64,000 nt of DNA. It comes from Rhodobacteraceae bacterium CCMM004 (lineage in GTDB: Bacteria; Pseudomonadota; Alphaproteobacteria; Rhodobacterales; Rhodobacteraceae). The position numbers were made by a program, and so were the translations under genes. The stretch is from NCBI GenBank assembly GCA_004005435.1, contig RZWH01000004.1:193501-257500 (forward strand), given 5' to 3'. Below the pieces are notes generated by a model. It saw only the letters and a program-made list of their open reading frames with translations. It did no database searches and was not told the DNA's origin. Positions 34,116 through 43,112 of the stretch are shown here, piece after piece; position 1 is the stretch's first letter, and each line of letters opens with the position of its first letter.

Positions 34116-35261
34116 CTACCGCAGGAGGGCGCGGGCCGCATCGGGGGGCAGGGGGGCGGGCCGCTCGCAGGTGGTGGTCAGGGACTGGGGCTGCCCACTC
34201 TCGGCCGCGGCGAGGATGGCCAGAAGCACCTCCAGCACGTGGACCACGAACGCGGGTGCGCAGCGGTGCGGCCGCCCCTCGCGCAGCGCCGCCGCCATCT
34301 CGGCCAGGCCTGCGCCGCGGTAGTTGGCGCGCGGCGGGTCGGTGCCGCGATCCTCGTTCGCCACGCCCAAGGGGTGGTCCCAGGGGGGCAGCGGCTCGGG
34401 CCGCCCCTCGGCCCCAGCACACCGCACCGCGCCGCCGAAATGGTTCGGATCGCCGAGACCCACCGTGCCTTGCGTGCCGTAGAGCTCCATCGGCGCATGG
34501 CCATGGGTGGTGACGTCCCAGCTCGCCCCCAATGTCACCACCGCGCCGGAAGCGAAGGTGAGGAGCGCGTGCACCGTTGTCGGCGTCTCCACCGGCACCG
34601 CCGTGCCCGCCCGCGGCCCGGTGCCCACCACCCGCTCGGCGAAGGCCGAGACGGCGGCGGCCGACACCTGCGCCACGGGTCCGAGGATCTGCACCAGGTT
34701 GGCGACGTAGTAGGGGCCCATGTCCAGGATCGGCCCCCCGCCTGCGCCGTAGAAGAAGCCGGGGTCGGGGTGCCAATGCTCCATCCCCCGGCTCATCATG
34801 TGGGCGGTGCCAGAGACGACACGGCCCACCGCACCGGCGTCGACCAGCGCGCGGACCCGTTGATGCGCGCCACCGAGGAAGGTGTCGGGCGCGGCGCCGA
34901 GGCGCAGACCGCGGGCAGAGGCCGAGGAGGCCAACGCGCGGGCGTCGGACAGGGACAGGGCCAGGGGCTTTTCGCTCCACACATGCTTGCCCGCGTCGAG
35001 CGCCTGGCGGGCCAGCGCCGCATGGCTCGCGGGCGGTGTGAGGATCACTGCGACGTCGATCCCGGGATCCGACAGGAGATCCTCCACGCCCATCGCCAGG
35101 ACACGATGGGGGGCGGCCCGCGCCGCGGCGCGGGCGGGGTCGAGATCGGCCACTCCGCGCAGCTCCAGCCCCGCGAACCGGGGGATCAGGTCGAGATAGG
35201 CGGTGGAGATGTAGCCGCAGCCGACGATCCCGACGCCCAGCCGATCCCCCGCCCCCGTCAC
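34116..35261 (-). CDS. Gfo/Idh/MocA-family oxidoreductase
   Basis: NAD(P)-dependent sugar or cyclitol dehydrogenase of 381 residues. The Rossmann glycine motif is VGIVGCGYISTAYL near the N-terminus, the family EKPLA motif with its catalytic Lys is in HVWSEKPLALSLSDA, and the C-terminal domain includes GGGPILDMGPYYV. It starts at GTG in a GTGA overlap with the sugar isomerase stop. The pair resembles inositol or rare-sugar catabolic modules. Confidence 0.88.
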   Translation of the reverse strand: MTGAGDRLGVGIVGCGYISTAYLDLIPRFAGLELRGVADLDPARAAARAAPHRVLAMGVEDLLSDPGIDVAVILTPPASHAALARQALDAGKHVWSEKPLALSLSDARALASSASARGLRLGAAPDTFLGGAHQRVRALVDAGAVGRVVSGTAHMMSRGMEHWHPDPGFFYGAGGGPILDMGPYYVANLVQILGPVAQVSAAAVSAFAERVVGTGPRAGTAVPVETPTTVHALLTFASGAVVTLGASWDVTTHGHAPMELYGTQGTVGLGDPNHFGGAVRCAGAEGRPEPLPPWDHPLGVANEDRGTDPPRANYRGAGLAEMAAALREGRPHRCAPAFVVHVLEVLLAILAAAESGQPQSLTTTCERPAPLPPDAARALLR

Positions 35262-36013
35262 CGGCCGCGGAGCGCCGCGATGGACCGCGCGGCAAAGCGG
35301 CGGTCGTCGGAGGGGCGGTCGTGCTCGACGACGAAATGGGCCGCGCCGCTGCGGTCGAGCGCGTCCAGGATCGCGGTCCAGTCGAGGCGTCCGTGGCCGA
35401 CATCGGCCCAGCCGTCCTCCTCGTCCGCCGCGGCGCCGGGGGCGGCCAGGTCCTTCAGATGCGCGGCGGCGATGCGCCCGGCGTGGCGATCGATCCACGC
35501 GACCGGATCGGCGCCCGCGCGGGCGACCCAGGCCACGTCGATCTCCCACACCAGATCGGGATCGGCGGCGAGCAGGAGGTCGATCGCCCGCGTCCCCCCG
35601 CCCACATCGGTCAGCTCGGCGGCATGGTTGTGCCAGCCCACGGTCAGCCCGGCCTGGCGGAGCGGGGCGGCGGCACCCGCCAGCTCGGCGGCGAAGCGGT
35701 GCCAGTCCGGGCCCCCCCAGCCCGCGGCGTCGACCCCTGGCACCACGACCAGCGCCACACCGAGGGTCCGCGCCAGATCCACGACGCCGCCAGGATCGTC
35801 GCGCACCATGTCCCAGCCCACATGCGCCGTCGGCATGGTCAGGCCCGTAACGTCGAGCGCCCGGCGCAGGGCCGCGACCGCCTCCGCGCCGGAGAACAGC
35901 GCGCCGTAGCCCTCGACCGCGTCGTAGCCCAACCCGGCCACCATCGACAGGGTCTCGGCGACCGGGCCGGCATCGCGCGAGGAGTAGAGCTGATAGGACA
36001 GGTGCCGGGTCAC
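35258..36013 (-). CDS. Sugar phosphate isomerase/epimerase (xylose-isomerase-like TIM barrel)
   Basis: TIM-barrel protein of 251 residues of the AP-endonuclease-2 fold: YDAVEGYGALF, TMPTAHVGWD, VGWHNHAAELTDV, VWEIDVAWVARAG and IAAAHLKDLA supply the expected metal-binding Glu, His and Asp. The GTG start overlaps the stop of the upstream enoyl-CoA hydratase by four bases. It presumably acts with the next gene on the same sugar or polyol. Confidence 0.85.
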   Translation of the reverse strand: MTRHLSYQLYSSRDAGPVAETLSMVAGLGYDAVEGYGALFSGAEAVAALRRALDVTGLTMPTAHVGWDMVRDDPGGVVDLARTLGVALVVVPGVDAAGWGGPDWHRFAAELAGAAAPLRQAGLTVGWHNHAAELTDVGGGTRAIDLLLAADPDLVWEIDVAWVARAGADPVAWIDRHAGRIAAAHLKDLAAPGAAADEEDGWADVGHGRLDWTAILDALDRSGAAHFVVEHDRPSDDRRFAARSIAALRGR

Positions 36014-36798
36014 GCCGACCGCCAGGGCGGGGCGGACTTGGCGAGAAAGGCGGCGATTCCCGCCTTGGCCTCCGCGCCTTCCCAAGTGTCGGCCAGGCGG
36101 CGGATGGTGTCGTCGATCACGGCGTCGTCGATGCGGGGCCCGAGGCTGCGCACCAGGGCCTTGGCCGCGCCCACTGCGCCAGGAGCGACCTGGAGGTAGG
36201 GGGCCACCTCGGCGGCGACGGCGGCGTCCAGGTCGTCTGGCGCGACCGCGGCCGCCGCGAGGCCCAGCGCCACCGCCTCCGTCGCGCCGAAGCGGCGGCC
36301 GGACATGAACACCCGCCGCGCCGCGCCCTCGCCCATCCGCGCCACCACATAGGGACCGATGGTCGCCGGGATCAGGCCCAGGCCGGTCTCGGTCAGCGCC
36401 ATCTTGGTGCCCTCGGCGACGACGGCGACGTCGCAGACCGCCATCAGGCCGAGCCCACCGCCATAGGCGCCGCCATGGACGCGGGCGATCACGGGGCTGG
36501 GCATCTCGTTGAGCGCACGCAGCATCTCGGCCAGCTTGCGCGCCTCGCGCATCCGCCCGGCGCGGTCGGCCTCGATCTGCTGCATCATCCAGGCCAGATC
36601 GCCCCCGGCGCAGAACACCGGCCCCGCCCCCGACAGGACCACTGCCCGCACCGCAGGATCGGCACCGGGGCCGCGGGCCACCTCGGTCAGCTCTCCGATC
36701 ATCGCGGCGTCCATGGCGTTGCGCCGGTCGGGACGGTTCAGCACCAGGTCCGTGACGCCGCGATCGTCGCGGGTCAATGTCAGCGTCTCGTAGGTCAC
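36010..36798 (-). CDS. Enoyl-CoA hydratase/isomerase family protein (methylglutaconyl-CoA hydratase candidate)
   Basis: Crotonase of 262 residues with the oxyanion-hole segments FCAGGDLAWMM and GGAYGGGLGLMAVCD and the catalytic-Glu region MALTETGLGLIPATIGPY. It follows HMG-CoA lyase by a GTGA overlap. In leucine breakdown the matching step is hydration of 3-methylglutaconyl-CoA to HMG-CoA, which fits this neighbour. The rest of the leucine operon (ivd, mcc) is not here. Confidence 0.87.
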   Translation of the reverse strand: MTYETLTLTRDDRGVTDLVLNRPDRRNAMDAAMIGELTEVARGPGADPAVRAVVLSGAGPVFCAGGDLAWMMQQIEADRAGRMREARKLAEMLRALNEMPSPVIARVHGGAYGGGLGLMAVCDVAVVAEGTKMALTETGLGLIPATIGPYVVARMGEGAARRVFMSGRRFGATEAVALGLAAAAVAPDDLDAAVAAEVAPYLQVAPGAVGAAKALVRSLGPRIDDAVIDDTIRRLADTWEGAEAKAGIAAFLAKSAPPWRSA

Positions 36799-37652
36799 GC
36801 GGGCTCCCTCAAGCCTTGGGCGAACGCGACAGCGGCGGTCAGCCTGCCCCGGTCGATTCCGGTCTCGTATCCCAGGTCCTCCAGCCGCGTGACCACCGCC
36901 TCGGTCGCCACGTTGCCCTTGGCCCCGGGCGCGTAGGGGCACCCGCCGAGCCCGCCCACCGCGGCGTCGAAGCTGCGAAGACCGGCAGCCAGGCACACCT
37001 CGATATTGTCGAGCGCGCGACCCTGTGTGTCGTGGAAATGCCCCGCCAGGCGCGCGGCGTCCACCTCGGCCGTCACAGCGTCCAGCATCGCGCGGGTGGT
37101 CTCTGGAGTGGCGGCGCCGATGGTGTCGCCCAGGCTGACCTCGGCGCAGCCCATATCGGCCAGCGCCCGCGCCACACGTGCCACCGACGCGGGCGCCACT
37201 GACCCGTCATAGGGACAGTCGGTGACGCACGAGACGTAGCCCCGGAGCGGCAGGTCCGCCGCCCGCGCCGCCTCGGCCACGGGGACGAAGCGCTCAAGGC
37301 TCTCCGCCACCGAACAGTTGATGTTGGCGCGGCTGAACCCCTCGGACGCCGAGGCGAAGACGGCGACGATGTCCGCGCCCGCCGCCCGCGCCGCCTCGAA
37401 GCCCCTGAGGTTCGGGGTCAGCGCGGCATAGGCCACGCCAGGCCGCCGGGCGATCGCCGCCATCACTTCGGCCGCGTCCGCCATCTGAGGCACCCAGCGG
37501 GGGCTGACGAAGCTCGTGACCTCGATCCGGGTCAGGCCGCAGTCCGACAGCAGATCGACCAGAGCCACCTTGTCCGCCGTCGCGATCTGCCGCGGCTCGT
37601 TCTGGAGGCCGTCGCGGGGCCCCATTTCAAAGATGGCGACTGCCTCGGCCAT
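36795..37652 (-). CDS. Hydroxymethylglutaryl-CoA lyase
   Basis: Protein of 285 residues of the HMGL-like TIM-barrel family: FEMGPRDGLQNEP with the catalytic Arg and metal Asp, SFVSPRWVPQMAD, the metal-binding histidines in LAGHFHDTQGRAL, and the signature loop GGLGGCPYAPGAKGNVATE with the active-site Cys. It splits HMG-CoA into acetoacetate and acetyl-CoA at the end of leucine breakdown. It leads a four-gene minus-strand operon and is divergent from the BMP transporter across 212 bp. Confidence 0.94.
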   Translation of the reverse strand: MAEAVAIFEMGPRDGLQNEPRQIATADKVALVDLLSDCGLTRIEVTSFVSPRWVPQMADAAEVMAAIARRPGVAYAALTPNLRGFEAARAAGADIVAVFASASEGFSRANINCSVAESLERFVPVAEAARAADLPLRGYVSCVTDCPYDGSVAPASVARVARALADMGCAEVSLGDTIGAATPETTRAMLDAVTAEVDAARLAGHFHDTQGRALDNIEVCLAAGLRSFDAAVGGLGGCPYAPGAKGNVATEAVVTRLEDLGYETGIDRGRLTAAVAFAQGLREPA

Positions 37653-37864
37653 GCCTCTCCCGCCCGCAGGTGCAGCGACTATCCCGACCGGACCGCGGTG
37701 CCGCAAGCCCCAAACCGCCCCCTCGTGGCGCATCCCGCGGCGCACGGGCCCGAAATCCAGGCGCCGGTCGGCGGGCCGCACGGCGCGGGCCATGGGGGCT
37801 GGACGCCTCCCCCGCCGCTCTCTACCGTCCGGGCAAAAGCACGAAAAGGATCAGGGGGATCGTC

Positions 37865-38905
37865 ATGCGCATACTCGTCACAGGGGCCTCGGCCCGGATC
37901 GGCCGCCGCGGCCTGCTCGCCGCCGTCGCCGCGGCCACCGCCTTCGGCCTTGCCGGGCTGCCCGGCCCGCTTTTGGCTCAGGACGATCCGATCCGCGTCG
38001 CCGGCATCTACACCGTCCCGGTCGAACAGCAGTGGGTCAGCCGCATCCACCTGGCCGCGCTCGCGGCGCAGGAGGCGGGCCAGATCACCTATGAGTTCAC
38101 CGAGAACACGTCGAACACCGACTATCCCCGGGTGATGCGCGAGTATGCCGAGGGCGGTGCCGACCTGATCGTGGGCGAGATCTTCGGGGTCGAGCAGGAG
38201 GCGCGCGAGGTCGTGCTGGACTATCCCGACACCGCGTTCCTGCTGGGCTCGTCGTTCCTCGACGATCCCGAATATCCCAACCTCGCCGTCTTCGACAACT
38301 ACATCCAGGACGCCAGCTATCTGACCGGGATCATCGCCGGCGCGATGAGCGAGAGCGGCAACATCGGCATGGTCGGCGGGTTCCCGATCCCCGAGGTCAA
38401 CCGGCTGATGCACGCCTTCATGGCCGGCGTGCGCGAGACCAAGCCCGACGCGACGTTCCAGGTCAGCTTCATCGGGTCGTGGTTCGACCCGCCCAAGGCC
38501 AAGGAAACCGCCTTTGCCATGATCGAGAACGGCGCCGACATGATGTATGCCGAGCGCTTCGGCGTCTCGGACGCGGCGCAGGAAAAGGGCGTGCTGGCCA
38601 TCGGCAACGTCATCGACACCCAGTCGGACTATCCCGACACGGTCGTCGCCTCGGCCATCTGGCACTTCGAGCCGACGTTGCAGGCGGCCATCCAGGCGGT
38701 GAAGGACGGCACGTTCGAGGCCAAGAACTATGGCGTCTACTCCTACATGAAGGAGGGCGGCAGCAGCATCGCGCCACTGGGCACCTTCGAGGGCAAGGTC
38801 CCGCAGGAGGCGCTGGATCTGGTGGCCGAGCGCGAGGCTGCGATCAAGGCCGGCGACTTCACGGTCGAGGTCGACGACAGCGAACCCACCTCCTCCGGCT
38901 CTTGA
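37865..38905 (+). CDS. BMP-family ABC importer binding protein (nucleoside type)
   Basis: Periplasmic protein of 346 residues of the BMP/PnrA family with a Tat-like leader (ARIGRRGLLAAVAAATAFGLAG). The mature part has RVAGIYTVPVEQQWVSRIH, GADLIVGEIFGVEQEA and VGGFPIPEVNRLMHAFMAGV. BMP proteins bind purine nucleosides in characterised cases. Three transporter genes follow, and a cytosine deaminase lies at the far end, which supports a nucleobase or nucleoside ligand. Confidence 0.9.
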   Translation: MRILVTGASARIGRRGLLAAVAAATAFGLAGLPGPLLAQDDPIRVAGIYTVPVEQQWVSRIHLAALAAQEAGQITYEFTENTSNTDYPRVMREYAEGGADLIVGEIFGVEQEAREVVLDYPDTAFLLGSSFLDDPEYPNLAVFDNYIQDASYLTGIIAGAMSESGNIGMVGGFPIPEVNRLMHAFMAGVRETKPDATFQVSFIGSWFDPPKAKETAFAMIENGADMMYAERFGVSDAAQEKGVLAIGNVIDTQSDYPDTVVASAIWHFEPTLQAAIQAVKDGTFEAKNYGVYSYMKEGGSSIAPLGTFEGKVPQEALDLVAEREAAIKAGDFTVEVDDSEPTSSGS

Positions 38906-40443
38906 GCGGCCCGGACGGCGCGGCGCGGGACGTCGTCCTGCGCCTCGACGGGATCACCAAGCGGTTCGGCAAGCTGACCGCGAACGACCGCATCGACCTC
39001 GCCCTGCACCGGGGCGAGGTCATGGCGCTGTTGGGCGAGAACGGCGCGGGCAAGACCACGCTGATGAACATCCTCTTCGGCCACTACACCGCCGACGAGG
39101 GCACGGTGGAGGTCGAGGGGCGGCCCCTGCCCCCCGGCGCCCCGGGCGCGGCGCTGAAGGCCGGGGTGGGCATGGTGCACCAGCACTTCACCCTCGCCGA
39201 CAACATGACCGTGCTGGAAAACATCCTGCTCGGGACCGAGCCGCTCTGGACACCGCGCCTCGGCCGCCGCGCGGCGCGGGCGCGGGTCGAGGCTCTGTCG
39301 CGCGACTTCGGCCTGGCGGTGCATCCCGACGCGCGGGTCGCCACCCTGTCGGTGGGCGAACGCCAGCGGGTCGAGATCCTCAAGGCGCTCTACCGCGACG
39401 CCCGCATCCTGATCCTGGACGAGCCCACCGCGGTCCTGACCCCGCAGGAGACGGCGGCGCTGTTCCAGACCCTGCGCAAGATGGTGGCGCGGGGGCTCAG
39501 CGTGATCTTCATCAGCCACAAGCTGAACGAGGTGATGGCGATCTCCAGCCGGGTCGCGGTCCTGCGCCACGGCCGGCTGGTGGGCGAGGTGGCGACCGCC
39601 GACACCGACCGCCACCGCCTGGCCGAACTGATGGTCGGCAGCGAGATCGTCACCCCCGCGCCGGGGACGGCGACCCCCGGCGCCGCGCTTCTGACCCTTG
39701 CCGCAGTGCGCACCGCGCCGCGGGGCGACCGGCCGGGGTTGCAGGGGATCGACCTCAGCCTCCGCGCCGGGCAGATTACCGGCCTGGCAGGCGTGTCAGG
39801 CAACGGCCAGGGCGCGCTGGCGGACCTTCTGTCGGGGCTGACCGCGCCCACGGGAGGGCAGATGACCCTCGGCATCGCCGCGGTCACCGACTGGACTCCC
39901 CGCGCCGCGCTGGCTGCCGGGATCGGCCGCATCCCCGAAGACCGGCACGACACCGGCTCCATCGCCGACTTCACCCTGACCGAGAACGCCGTACTCGAAG
40001 GCTATGGCAGTCGTCCGTTCTCGCGCCGCGGGGTGATGGACTGGACCGCCGCCCGCCGCCACGCCGCCGACCTGATCGCAACCTACGACGTCCGCTGCCC
40101 AGGTCCAGACGCGCGGATTCGCCTCCTCTCGGGCGGGAACATGCAAAAGCTGATCCTCGGCCGCGTGCTGGAGACGGGACCGATGGTCATCCTCGCAAAC
40201 CAGCCCGTGCGCGGCCTCGACATCGGGGCCGTGACCTACGTGCAGGAGCGGCTGATCGCCGCCCGCGACCGCGGCGCGGCGGTGCTCTTGATCTCCGAGG
40301 ACCTGGACGAGGTGCTAACCATGGCCGACGTGATCCACGTCATCAGCGAGGGCCGCCTGTCGCCGCCGTTCCCCCGCGGGTCCAAGACCCCGGCCGAGCT
40401 CGGCGCCTGGATGGCCGGACAGGGGTTCGACCATGCCGCGTGA
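38902..40443 (+). CDS. BMP-type ABC importer ATPase with two ABC domains
   Basis: Protein of 513 residues with two fused ABC domains, as in YufO/RbsA. The first has Walker A GENGAGKTT and Walker B ILILDEPTAVLTP, with signature LSVGERQRVEI. The second has a degenerate P-loop GVSGNGQGA, signature LSGGNMQKLILGR and VILANQPVRGLD, where the usual catalytic Glu is replaced by Gln-Pro. The probable start is TTG 38902, overlapping the BMP stop (TTGA). Confidence 0.9.
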   Translation: MSGPDGAARDVVLRLDGITKRFGKLTANDRIDLALHRGEVMALLGENGAGKTTLMNILFGHYTADEGTVEVEGRPLPPGAPGAALKAGVGMVHQHFTLADNMTVLENILLGTEPLWTPRLGRRAARARVEALSRDFGLAVHPDARVATLSVGERQRVEILKALYRDARILILDEPTAVLTPQETAALFQTLRKMVARGLSVIFISHKLNEVMAISSRVAVLRHGRLVGEVATADTDRHRLAELMVGSEIVTPAPGTATPGAALLTLAAVRTAPRGDRPGLQGIDLSLRAGQITGLAGVSGNGQGALADLLSGLTAPTGGQMTLGIAAVTDWTPRAALAAGIGRIPEDRHDTGSIADFTLTENAVLEGYGSRPFSRRGVMDWTAARRHAADLIATYDVRCPGPDARIRLLSGGNMQKLILGRVLETGPMVILANQPVRGLDIGAVTYVQERLIAARDRGAAVLLISEDLDEVLTMADVIHVISEGRLSPPFPRGSKTPAELGAWMAGQGFDHAA

Positions 40444-40447
40444 GGCA

Positions 40448-40493
40448 CGAATTTTCGACGAAAATTCGGAACGATCTTTCGTCGAAAGATCGT
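40448..40493. repeat. Double palindrome between BMP ATPase and permease genes
   Basis: A first palindrome at 40448-40468 has 10-bp arms around A (core ATTTTCGACGAAAAT). Two bases later, one at 40471-40493 has 11-bp arms around T (core GATCTTTCGTCGAAAGATC). Both are perfect. They occupy most of the 68-bp gap between the two genes. Order and central bases match the element at 8289-8332. Confidence 0.78.
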
Positions 40494-40511
40494 GTTTTAG
40501 CGGAGGCGCCC

Positions 40512-41561
40512 ATGCGGCTTGAGCCCGTCGCCGCCCCGGGCCTCGCCCGCACCCTCGGCCTGCCGGCTCTGGCGCTCGCGGGCACCTTCGTCGTCGGCGC
40601 CCTCCTCGTCCTCGCCGCCGGCGCCGACCCCTTCGCCACCTTCGGACTGATCGTGCAGGGCGCGGCGGGGTCCAAGTTCGCCGCGTTGGAAACGCTGAAC
40701 CGCGCCACGCCGCTGATCTTCACCGGCCTCGCCATCGCCGTCGCCTTTCGCGCCAAGCTGTGGAACATCGGCGCCGAGGCGCAGCTCTATGCCGGGGCAC
40801 TGGCGACCGTGGTGCTGGGCACGTCGGCGCTCGGCCTGCCCCCTGCGCTGATGTGGCCCGCCATGGCGGGCGCCGCGGTGATCGCAGGCGGCCTCGTCCT
40901 CCTCGGCCCCGTCCTGCTCAAGGTCCGTCTCGGCGTCGACGAGGTCGTGACCACACTTCTGTTCAACTTCATCATGTTGCTGTTCGTGTCGATGCTGCTG
41001 GAGGGGCCGCTGAAAGACCCGATGGGCATGGGCTGGCCCAAGTCCGAGGCTCTGCCGCGCGACTATCGCCTGCCGCGGCTCGTGGAGGGCCTGCGCCTGC
41101 ACTGGGGGTTTGCCCTCGCGCTGATCGCGGCCGTCGTCGTCTGGCTGATCGAGACGCGCACGACGCTGGGCTACGAGATCCGCGCGGTCGGCCAGAACGC
41201 CCGCGCCGCCCGCTTTGCCGGCATCCCGGTCAACCGCGTGCTGGTCAAGACGGCGCTCCTGTCGGGGGGCCTCGCCGCGCTCGCGGGCTTTTCCGAGGTG
41301 TCGGGGCTCAAGGGCAACCTGACCCAGGACCTCTCTCCCGGCTTCGGCTATACCGGCATCATCGTCGCCATGCTGGCGCTGCTGCACCCCCTGGGCGTCG
41401 TCGTTTCGGCCCTGTTCGTCGCCGGCATCTTCGTCGGCGCCGACTCGATGAGCCGGGCGGCGGGCGTGCCGTCCTACATCGCCGACATCCTGCTAGCCAC
41501 GGCGCTCTTGGCGATGGTGCTGGCGATCCTGCTGACACGGTTCCGGGTGGTGCGCGGATGA
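40512..41561 (+). CDS. BMP-type ABC importer permease (YufP-like)
   Basis: Membrane protein of 349 residues with the family pattern NRATPLIFTGLAIAVAFRAKLWNIGAEAQLYAG and VGQNARAARFAGIPVNRVLV. The ATG at 40512 follows AGCGGAGG. The frame stays open back to a GTG at 40440, but that stretch is the double palindrome and is unlikely to be protein. It overlaps the next permease by four bases. Confidence 0.92.
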   Translation: MRLEPVAAPGLARTLGLPALALAGTFVVGALLVLAAGADPFATFGLIVQGAAGSKFAALETLNRATPLIFTGLAIAVAFRAKLWNIGAEAQLYAGALATVVLGTSALGLPPALMWPAMAGAAVIAGGLVLLGPVLLKVRLGVDEVVTTLLFNFIMLLFVSMLLEGPLKDPMGMGWPKSEALPRDYRLPRLVEGLRLHWGFALALIAAVVVWLIETRTTLGYEIRAVGQNARAARFAGIPVNRVLVKTALLSGGLAALAGFSEVSGLKGNLTQDLSPGFGYTGIIVAMLALLHPLGVVVSALFVAGIFVGADSMSRAAGVPSYIADILLATALLAMVLAILLTRFRVVRG

Positions 41562-42505
41562 CCGAGATCGTCGAGATCCTGCTCTCGGCCAGCTTCTGGG
41601 CCGCGGTGGTGCGCATCGCCTCGCCGCTGATCTTCGCCACCCTGGGCGAGCTGATCTGCGAGCGGGCGGGCGTCCTGAACCTCGGGATCGAGGGGATCAT
41701 GGTCGCGGGCGCCTTTGCCGGGTGGATGGCGGTCTATTCGGGCACCGGGCTCTGGACCGGGGTGGCGGTGGCGATGGGGGCGGGGATGCTCTTCGGCCTG
41801 CTGCACGCCACGCTGACGGTGCCCTTCGGCCTGTCGCAACACGTGGTGGGGCTGGGCATCACATTGCTGGCGACCTCGGCCACCTACTATGCCTATCGCC
41901 TCGCCTTGCCCGAAGTCACCAGCCCGCCGCGGATCGAGCCGTTCCAGCCGTGGGAGGTGCCGCTCCTGTCCGACATCCCGCTGATCGGTCCGGCGCTGTT
42001 TGCGCAGACACCGCTGACCTACCTGGCCTTCGTCCTGACGGCGGTGGTGGCGCTGGTCCTGACGCGCACGCCCCTGGGCCTCGCCCTGCGCGCGGCGGGC
42101 GAGAACCCCGCCGCGGTCGAGGCGCAGGGCCTGTCCGTCACCGGCCTGCGGATGGGGGCGGTCATGGTGGGCTCGGGCCTGATGGCGGTGGGCGGCGCGT
42201 TCCTGACCATGTCCGCATTTTCGTCGTTCTTCTTCGAGATGGTCAACGGGCGGGGATGGATCTGCATCGCGCTCGTCGTCTTCGGCGCGTGGAAGCCGGG
42301 CAAGGCGGTGCTGGGCGCGCTCCTCTTCGCCGCCTTCGACGCGCTGCAGGTGCGGCTGCAACAGACGCCGCTGGGCGCCGACATCCCGTATCAGCTGTTC
42401 CTGATGACGCCCTATGTGCTATCGATCCTGGCGCTGGTCCTCATGTCGCGGCGTGCAGCGGTGCCTGCGGCGCTCATGGTTCCCTACAACCGCGGCACCC
42501 GGTGA
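41558..42505 (+). CDS. BMP-type ABC importer permease (YufQ-like)
   Basis: Membrane protein of 315 residues: LIFATLGELICERAGVLNLGIEGIM is the hallmark N-terminus, and LRAAGENPAAVEAQGLSV the coupling loop. Its ATG overlaps the previous stop (ATGA). It is the last gene of the importer and converges on the cytosine deaminase, 79 bp away. Confidence 0.92.
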   Translation: MTEIVEILLSASFWAAVVRIASPLIFATLGELICERAGVLNLGIEGIMVAGAFAGWMAVYSGTGLWTGVAVAMGAGMLFGLLHATLTVPFGLSQHVVGLGITLLATSATYYAYRLALPEVTSPPRIEPFQPWEVPLLSDIPLIGPALFAQTPLTYLAFVLTAVVALVLTRTPLGLALRAAGENPAAVEAQGLSVTGLRMGAVMVGSGLMAVGGAFLTMSAFSSFFFEMVNGRGWICIALVVFGAWKPGKAVLGALLFAAFDALQVRLQQTPLGADIPYQLFLMTPYVLSILALVLMSRRAAVPAALMVPYNRGTR

Positions 42506-42584
42506 AGCCGGGCGGTTTCCGCCACCGCTGAGATCGAAGGGCGGGACAATAGGGCTGAGTGGCGGAGGCAGTTGGCCGCCTGAT

Positions 42585-43046
42585 CTACTCCGGCGGCGCC
42601 TCCGCGATGTCCTCGGCCCAGAGCGCCGGTTTCTCCCGGATGAACCGCTCCATCAGAGCCCGGCAATCGGGATCGTCGGCCAGCACCACCTCGACCCCGC
42701 GGGAGCGCAGGAACTCTTCGTTGCCGCCGAAGGTCGCATTCTCGCCGATCACCACCCGGGGGATGCCGAACTGCACGATGGTCCCTGCACACATCATGCA
42801 GGGGGACAGCGTGGTGTAGAGCGTCACGTCGCGATACCCCGTCTGCCGCCCGGCCCGACGCAGCGCGTCCATCTCGCCGTGGGCGATGGGGTCGCCCTCC
42901 TGCACCCGGCGGTTGCGGCCGCGCCCGATGACCTCCCCGCCCCGCACCACGACCGAGCCGATGGGGCAGCCGCCCTCGTCAAAGCCGGTCTGCGCCTCGG
43001 CCAGGGCGGCGGCCATATGGGCCTTGTCGTCGTCGGTATAGGGCAT
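42585..43046 (-). CDS. Cytosine deaminase, yeast (FCY1) type
   Basis: Zinc deaminase of 153 residues with HGEMDALRRAGR (His ligand and proton-shuttle Glu) and LYTTLSPCMMCAGTIVQFGIPRVVIGEN (two Cys ligands). The stretch after the zinc site (EEFLRSRGVEVVLADD, FIREKPALWAEDI) follows yeast cytosine deaminase closely, unlike bacterial CodA or tRNA adenosine deaminase. ATG 43046 is preferred over 43052 because GAAAGG ends six bases before it. It would convert cytosine brought in by the adjacent importer to uracil; activity on other bases is possible. Confidence 0.87.
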   Translation of the reverse strand: MPYTDDDKAHMAAALAEAQTGFDEGGCPIGSVVVRGGEVIGRGRNRRVQEGDPIAHGEMDALRRAGRQTGYRDVTLYTTLSPCMMCAGTIVQFGIPRVVIGENATFGGNEEFLRSRGVEVVLADDPDCRALMERFIREKPALWAEDIAEAPPE

Positions 43047-43112
43047 CGGCATCCTTTCACGTCTGCGGGGGGCGGCTTTTCAACCGCCGCGCCCGCGCCT
43101 ATACGGGCGCGC

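Noticed and set aside
36010-37652. Complete leucine-degradation (liu) operon
   Set aside because: Only HMG-CoA lyase and a crotonase are present. Isovaleryl-CoA dehydrogenase and methylcrotonyl-CoA carboxylase genes are absent, and sugar-type genes follow.
40440-40511. N-terminal extension of the BMP permease
   Set aside because: The extra 24 codons are just the double palindrome. A good ribosome site and the family start lie at 40512.
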